Assembly: GCA_027625095.1 (NCBI GenBank)
Contig: JAQBXN010000082.1
Location: forward strand, 1 to 37,883
DNA from: Planctomycetota bacterium
Lineage (GTDB): Bacteria > Planctomycetota > PUPC01 > JACPCR01
DNA length: 37,883 nt
Direction of reading: 5' to 3'
Below the pieces are notes generated by a model that worked only from the letters and a program-made list of their open reading frames with translations, did no database searches and was not told the origin of the DNA. Both the position numbers and the translations under genes were made by a program. Of the stretch, positions 33,567-37,883 are shown piece by piece (the stretch's first letter is position 1; every line of letters begins with the position of its first letter).

Positions 33567-36500
33567 ATGAACGAGAAGCTAAAGAATCGATTTATCGTTA
33601 TAGGGTTGGTTTTTCTCTTTTCCCTCCTGTTTGTCTGGCCCCCGTTCTCAGACCCACCACTGGTGACGAGGGATGTGGTCCGGATGTATGGCGTGGAGGG
33701 CAATTACAAGAATAAGATCCTCGATTGGAAAACAGGCAAGCCACTGGTCAGGCAGGTAGACATCCTTGCCACGGATGACGCCAACACGAAAGAGGTCCAC
33801 GAGAGCACTTGGTATTCCTGGCTCATTCGCCGCCGATACGACGCGACCCAGGACGACGAGGCTGGTATGCCCGAAGGGGGCCGTGTTGTCTGGGGCCCGG
33901 AAGAGTTGGATTTCGAGCTTGCAAATGGCAACAAGCTGAAACGCATGGTCAAGAAGGTGCGTTTCAGGCAGGTGTTACGTGTTCGACACACTTTGAATCT
34001 CGGTCTCGACTTGAGCGGTGGCACAGAGCTGGTGTATCAGGTCAAGCCACGCGAATTGACTGAAGAAGAGAAAAAGGCTGCCTCAGGTGTCAGCGCGGTA
34101 GAGCGCAAGTCGCGGCAGACGGAACAGATCGTCGACATCATCAAACGCCGCATCAACATCACTGGCCTCAAAGAGCCTCGCATCCAGGCACAAGGCACCG
34201 ACGGCATCCTCATCCAGATGCCGGGCAAAGACAAAACCCAGGTTGAAAGTATCAAAAGTATTGTCCAGACATCGGGGCTCCTTGAGTTCCGGGTAGTCAA
34301 CGACAACGAGGAAGCCAAAAAGGAGGCCCTCGGAGGGATAGTCCCACCCGGGCATAAACTGTACGAGTTTGAAAGAGACCCTGACGCAGGCGATGTGGAG
34401 AAAATCCTGGTAGTCGCTCCAGACGACTACCACGTCAGTGGCGCTGACCTCGAGAGCGCCTATCCAACCCAGGATGACAATGGCCTGCCCGCTGTTGGCT
34501 TCCGCTTCAAGGCTGGCAGGGGCCGCAAATTCGGTCGCATGACCCAGGAACACACAAATGAGCGCATTTGTATCATCCTGGACGGCGTGGTTTTCTCCGC
34601 GCCAAACGTAAACACCCGTATCGACAACGTCGGTATCATCACCGGCCGCTTCTCATACGAAGAGGCGAAGAACCTGGCGACGATTCTCTCCGCAGGCAGC
34701 CTGCCCGCTGACCTCAGGCTCGAGATGGAGAACGAAGTCAGCCCGTTCATTGGCGACGATTCCATCAAGAACGGGCTCTGGGCCATTCTTATCGGAGGCT
34801 CTCTCGTCTTTGTAGCGATGGTCGTTTACTATAGACAATCCGGCCTCATCGCGAATTTTGCACTGGCATTCAACGTTCTGATTCTGCTTGGCAGCCTGGC
34901 AATGTTCCACGCCACGCTGACCCTGCCTGGCATTGCCGGAATTCTGTTAACCGTCGGTATGGCTGTCGATGCAAACGTGCTCGTGTTCGAACGAATGCGT
35001 GAAGAACGGCTTAAACGTGACACCTTCTTCAAATCCATTGAGTCCGGTTATGACAACGCGTTTCGGACCATCCTCGATGCCAACGTTACCACCATTATTA
35101 CTGCCGGAATTCTCATTTCTATCGGGACTGGCCCGGTCAGAGGGTTCGGTATCACGCTCGCCATCGGCATCCTCGCCAGCCTTTTCACCGCGATTTACGT
35201 GACACGGGCGATCTTCACCTACCTCGTTGAAAAGGAATGGATGAAGGAAGCCAAGATGATGGAGCTCAGCTTCCTTAAAGATTCGGCTTATGATTTCCTG
35301 AAGCAAGACAAGAAGGCATTTATCAGCTCGGGCGCCATCCTCGTGATTGGTCTTGTGCTTTTCTTTGCACGGGGATCGGATAATTTTGATATCGATTTCA
35401 AGGGCGGTTATCTCATTCATATCAAGCTGAGCGAACCGGTGAAAACCGACGCGATCCGCAAGCTCGTTGAACAGGCTGACCTCCGCAAACCTGAGGTGCA
35501 GCAATACGGCGAAACAACAGCGGAAGGCTCCACAGACTTCGTTATTCGTACCGAGAAAGATTACGGCTACGCCATCGAAGGCGGCGCCCCTAAACGTTCC
35601 AGTGCAGACCGATTTACCGCAAGGCTCATCTTCCACGACTCGGTGGATGCCAAGATTGTTCAGGACCGGTTGACCGCCGCCGCGCAACTGACGAACGTAC
35701 AAGTAACCGGGGAAGGCAAGACACTGGATGTCGCGCTGACTTCCGAAGTTACCGAGGCTCAAGAAGTAGGCCGCATCATGGGTCAAACACTCAACGATCT
35801 GCCTAAATACGATCTTCGTAAGGTACCCGAAATCAGCGCATTACTCCTGCCGGAGGCATTTGAACAAACGGACGAAGCTTTGTTTGTGAATTTTGGGGAG
35901 GGCATCAACGCCGCAGGACTGGAACAGGAACTTCTGAGGCAGCTCCTCGACGGCATAAAAGTAGAAGGCGTCGCCGGGGACGAAGGGGCTCATACGCGGG
36001 TCAAGATCACGGACGAAAAGGGCACGGACAAAGAGAATCGTTATGAAACGATCAAGGACATTATCAGCGGGTATGAAGTCGTCAGCGGCAAGCTGTCCGA
36101 ACCATTCCAGCGATACACCAAAATCGGTAAAGCAGTAGCCGAAGACCTCGTCTTCAAGGCATTGGCAGCCCTGGTGCTCTCATGGGTCGCCATCCTGATT
36201 TACGTCGGCATCCGCTTCCACGGCTTCAAATACGGCGCCGCAGCCATCATCGCTCTTATTCATGATGCCCTGGTTGTTCTCGTGCTGACTTCGCTGGCCG
36301 ATCGACTCGGCCTCGTCGACGGCAAGATCAACCTCACCATGATCGCTGCCATGCTGACCATCATTGGATATTCCGTAAATGACACCATCATTATCTTTGA
36401 TCGCGTACGTGAAAACGTACAGAATAACAAACAGCCATCCGAGTACGCGAACTTGGTCAACCTGAGTAACAATCAGATGCTGGCTCGAACAATCATGACC

Positions 36501-36686
36501 AGTTCACTGACTCTGGTGGCGCTGATTGCCCTCATTTTCTTAGGGGGCGGACAGATTCAAGGCTTCGCCTTTGCAATGATTCTTGGCGTCCTGGTGGGCA
36601 CCTATTCATCCGTCTTCGTGGCTTGCCCGTTGGTGGTGCGCTGGGAAACCTGGTTCGCCGAAAAAGGCGATGACCGGAAGCCTTAG
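33567..36686 (+). CDS. secDF: Protein translocase SecDF, fused form
   Basis: A 1,039-residue RND-type membrane protein that uses the proton gradient to aid late Sec export. The SecD half has an N-terminal transmembrane segment, the periplasmic head with GLDLSGGTELVYQV, a cluster of transmembrane helices and the GTGPVRGFGITLAIG motif. The SecF half begins at about residue 575 with its own first transmembrane helix, DFKGGYLIHI and the conserved MLTIIGYSVNDTIIIFDRVRE. In many bacteria these are two genes. The fusion fits PVC relatives and several other phyla. The SecD head is longer than in E. coli and carries extra charged segments around 140-300. A short, AT-rich stretch without a clear Shine-Dalgarno precedes the ATG at 33567. 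Confidence 0.96.
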   Translation: MNEKLKNRFIVIGLVFLFSLLFVWPPFSDPPLVTRDVVRMYGVEGNYKNKILDWKTGKPLVRQVDILATDDANTKEVHESTWYSWLIRRRYDATQDDEAGMPEGGRVVWGPEELDFELANGNKLKRMVKKVRFRQVLRVRHTLNLGLDLSGGTELVYQVKPRELTEEEKKAASGVSAVERKSRQTEQIVDIIKRRINITGLKEPRIQAQGTDGILIQMPGKDKTQVESIKSIVQTSGLLEFRVVNDNEEAKKEALGGIVPPGHKLYEFERDPDAGDVEKILVVAPDDYHVSGADLESAYPTQDDNGLPAVGFRFKAGRGRKFGRMTQEHTNERICIILDGVVFSAPNVNTRIDNVGIITGRFSYEEAKNLATILSAGSLPADLRLEMENEVSPFIGDDSIKNGLWAILIGGSLVFVAMVVYYRQSGLIANFALAFNVLILLGSLAMFHATLTLPGIAGILLTVGMAVDANVLVFERMREERLKRDTFFKSIESGYDNAFRTILDANVTTIITAGILISIGTGPVRGFGITLAIGILASLFTAIYVTRAIFTYLVEKEWMKEAKMMELSFLKDSAYDFLKQDKKAFISSGAILVIGLVLFFARGSDNFDIDFKGGYLIHIKLSEPVKTDAIRKLVEQADLRKPEVQQYGETTAEGSTDFVIRTEKDYGYAIEGGAPKRSSADRFTARLIFHDSVDAKIVQDRLTAAAQLTNVQVTGEGKTLDVALTSEVTEAQEVGRIMGQTLNDLPKYDLRKVPEISALLLPEAFEQTDEALFVNFGEGINAAGLEQELLRQLLDGIKVEGVAGDEGAHTRVKITDEKGTDKENRYETIKDIISGYEVVSGKLSEPFQRYTKIGKAVAEDLVFKALAALVLSWVAILIYVGIRFHGFKYGAAAIIALIHDALVVLVLTSLADRLGLVDGKINLTMIAAMLTIIGYSVNDTIIIFDRVRENVQNNKQPSEYANLVNLSNNQMLARTIMTSSLTLVALIALIFLGGGQIQGFAFAMILGVLVGTYSSVFVACPLVVRWETWFAEKGDDRKP

Positions 36687-36693
36687 ACGACAA

Positions 36694-36877
36694 GTGCCTG
36701 CGCACGATGCGCCGGCGAGAGTGGCAACCCCGCCCGATGGCCATCCCCCTTGGCCATATTAACGTCTGACCCAATAGCTTCGATGGGTTTGCTTAGTTTT
36801 CTCTAAGCATACATAAAAAGCTGACTTCTCCTCAGCTCTAATGAAGGTCTGTACGTGCACGAAAAGGAGGGATCATC
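36694..36877 (+). promoter_or_regulatory. Hairpin-rich leader of the LysM gene
   Basis: Between secDF and the LysM gene lie several perfect short hairpins: GCGCA/TGCGC (36700-36712), ATGGCCA/TGGCCAT (36737-36757), GCTTAG/CTAAGC (36791-36808) and AGCTGA/TCAGCT (36819-36837). Three have pyrimidine-rich loops. The last loop region holds CTCCT (36828-36832), complementary to AGGAG of the strong Shine-Dalgarno AAGGAGG (36864-36870), which sits 7 nt before the ATG. The second hairpin may also help end secDF transcription, but lacks a T run. No known riboswitch class fits. Confidence 0.55.
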
Positions 36878-37714
36878 ATGAGAGTCGACCGTATCGTTGT
36901 CATAGCTATTATTCTGGGTCTCGGCATTTTCATAAATCTGTTTACGGTACTGAATCCGTGGTCGGATGCTTTTAAACGTAAGGCTGGGAATGGTACCCCC
37001 GGTCTGACCGCAAACCTTGACAACATCGCCAATGCGAGCGAAGTCTGGACGGAAATTTTAGAGCCCCGGCAAAAACGCGCAGCCGGAAGTCCAACATCCA
37101 ATTTCCGGGACGCGGTTTCCGACCCGGCACTTCGTGTTCGCCACACCCTTCCCCGAAAACCAGACCATCAGGTACAGGTCAGAGTGGGCGGCCCACAGGG
37201 TCAACCATCAAGCGGCCAGAGTATGCCGGCCCAATACGATGGGGACATCGTTTATATAAATGAGCGTGAGGGCTCTGCGCCAGAGGCCCACCCTGGCGGA
37301 ATACCAAACCCAGTATTTGCGGCGACACCACCAGCTATCACACATCAGGTCAAGAGAGGAGAAACACTTACAAGCCTCGCTGAAAAATATTACGGCAAAG
37401 CAGACCAATGGACTCGCATAAAACAGGCTAACGCTTCCGTTCTTTCAAAAAGCAAATGGCTGCTGGTTGGCACCAACCTGACGATTCCCGGAGCACAGAG
37501 AACTTCACTGCAGACAACGACTGCCAGTCAAACCCCGACATCCCCACAACCAGAGCGATCTACAAAGTACAAGATCAGACAAGGGGACACCCTTATGAAG
37601 ATCGCCCGGGTCGTCTACGGCGAGTCAGGCAAGTGGCGCCGTATCCAAGAAGCCAACCCCGGCCTGAAGCCGCGGTCCATCGTGCCTGGCAAGGAGATTG
37701 TGATTCCACTGTAG
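36878..37714 (+). CDS. Membrane-anchored double-LysM peptidoglycan-binding protein
   Basis: A 278-residue protein with one N-terminal hydrophobic anchor (about 5-22), a Pro/Gly/Gln-rich linker and two LysM domains at about 155-205 and 230-278. The first begins HQVKRGETLTSLAEKYYG and the second YKIRQGDTLMKIARVVYG, and each ends in a typical TNLTIP or KEIVIP strand. LysM binds N-acetylglucosamine in peptidoglycan. No catalytic domain is attached, so it may tether the cell wall to the inner membrane or act as a scaffold for wall enzymes. The start is firm: AAGGAGG lies 7 nt upstream. It follows the secretion genes and probably has its own leader control. Confidence 0.9.
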   Translation: MRVDRIVVIAIILGLGIFINLFTVLNPWSDAFKRKAGNGTPGLTANLDNIANASEVWTEILEPRQKRAAGSPTSNFRDAVSDPALRVRHTLPRKPDHQVQVRVGGPQGQPSSGQSMPAQYDGDIVYINEREGSAPEAHPGGIPNPVFAATPPAITHQVKRGETLTSLAEKYYGKADQWTRIKQANASVLSKSKWLLVGTNLTIPGAQRTSLQTTTASQTPTSPQPERSTKYKIRQGDTLMKIARVVYGESGKWRRIQEANPGLKPRSIVPGKEIVIPL

Positions 37715-37783
37715 TGGTCCTTCCAGCCTTATTTTTCAGGTCAATGTTGAGATCGAATACTGACTTTTCAGCAGCCCCTGGAG

Positions 37784-37808
37784 AGGGAGCTTTCGCCCTG
37801 CTTTTTTT
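37784..37808 (+). terminator. Probable intrinsic terminator after the LysM gene
   Basis: A stem AGGGAG/CGCCCT (one mismatch, 4-nt loop) is followed by GC and seven T residues at 37802-37808. An outer GCAG/CTGC pairing (37771-37774 with 37798-37801) could extend it. It lies about 70 bp after the LysM stop. Confidence 0.55.
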
Positions 37809-37835
37809 CTTCCCGTCGAAGACGTTAAACAACGT

Positions 37836-37874
37836 AGCCCAGGGTTCGCGAGCGTAGCGAGCTACCCTGGGGTT
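37836..37874. repeat. REP-like palindrome at the right edge
   Basis: CCCAGGGT (37838-37845) pairs with ACCCTGGG (37864-37871), enclosing an inner TCGC/GCGA pair (37846-37849 with 37857-37860). The surrounding words (GTAGCCCAGGGT...GAGCGTAGCGAGCTACCC) are typical of short palindromic intergenic elements found repeatedly in PVC genomes. The region to 37883 shows nothing else. Confidence 0.65.
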
Positions 37875-37883
37875 GAGACAGTA

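Noticed and set aside
36694..36877. Known riboswitch (c-di-GMP, glycine, SAM classes) in the lysM leader
   Set aside because: The conserved core sequences of these classes are not present, only simple hairpins.

Overview
The window looks like a chromosomal segment of a bacterium from the PVC superphylum (Planctomycetota / Verrucomicrobiota / Lentisphaerota relatives, possibly Hydrogenedentota). The inference rests on gene content: a secreted 1,710-residue protein joining an SGNH domain, a soluble-dehydrogenase-type propeller, HEAT repeats and a C-terminal CxxCH haem site; a membrane protein with three zinc ribbons; a Hanks-type Ser/Thr kinase with a C-terminal helical-repeat region; a fused SecDF; several secreted carbohydrate-active enzymes; and dispersed GC-rich intergenic repeats. 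No rRNA, tRNA, CRISPR array, transposase or phage gene was recognised. The exact phylum cannot be fixed from this sequence alone.

Left part (1-16 kb): a large repetitive protein whose core is three modules like those inserted in bacterial flagellar hook proteins (minus strand); a COG2509-type FAD oxidoreductase and a zinc alcohol dehydrogenase, divergently transcribed across a near-perfect 31-bp inverted repeat; a zinc-ribbon membrane protein divergent from a Ser/Thr kinase; a Ca2+/H+ antiporter gene that needs two +1 frame corrections to be read; a PPP-family phosphatase and a nitrilase-superfamily amidohydrolase, adjacent on the minus strand; a ferredoxin with four Cx2Cx2Cx3C motifs; a FliA/WhiG-type sigma factor; and the molybdopterin enzyme MsrP. 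The sigma factor and a GCCGATAA box upstream of the hook-like gene suggest a possible sigma-28 link within the window.

Middle part (15-31.5 kb): a carbohydrate and secreted-protein region. It holds a CE7 acetyl-esterase, a secreted clan GH-A-like glycosidase with two tandem N-terminal carbohydrate-binding-like modules, a membrane-anchored SRPBCC protein, the 1,710-residue SGNH/propeller/HEAT/cytochrome protein, a second secreted TIM-barrel glycosidase-like protein, and a GATase-like/HEAT protein that follows it after 10 bp. An AAA_14/DUF4143 ATPase on the opposite strand interrupts this set. Together they suggest extracellular or periplasmic breakdown of an acetylated polysaccharide. The substrate is unknown.

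Right part (31.5-37.9 kb): envelope and secretion genes. These are a SpoIID/LytB lipoprotein, YajC, the SecDF fusion and a membrane-anchored double-LysM protein. The LysM gene is preceded by a leader with several perfect short hairpins and a very strong Shine-Dalgarno sequence, and followed by a probable terminator. The window ends in a palindromic REP-like element.

The most notable items are the hook-module protein with its possible sigma-28 box, the doubly frameshifted Ca2+/H+ antiporter between a kinase and a phosphatase, the inverted-repeat divergent start region, the giant SGNH-cytochrome fusion, and the hairpin-rich lysM leader.
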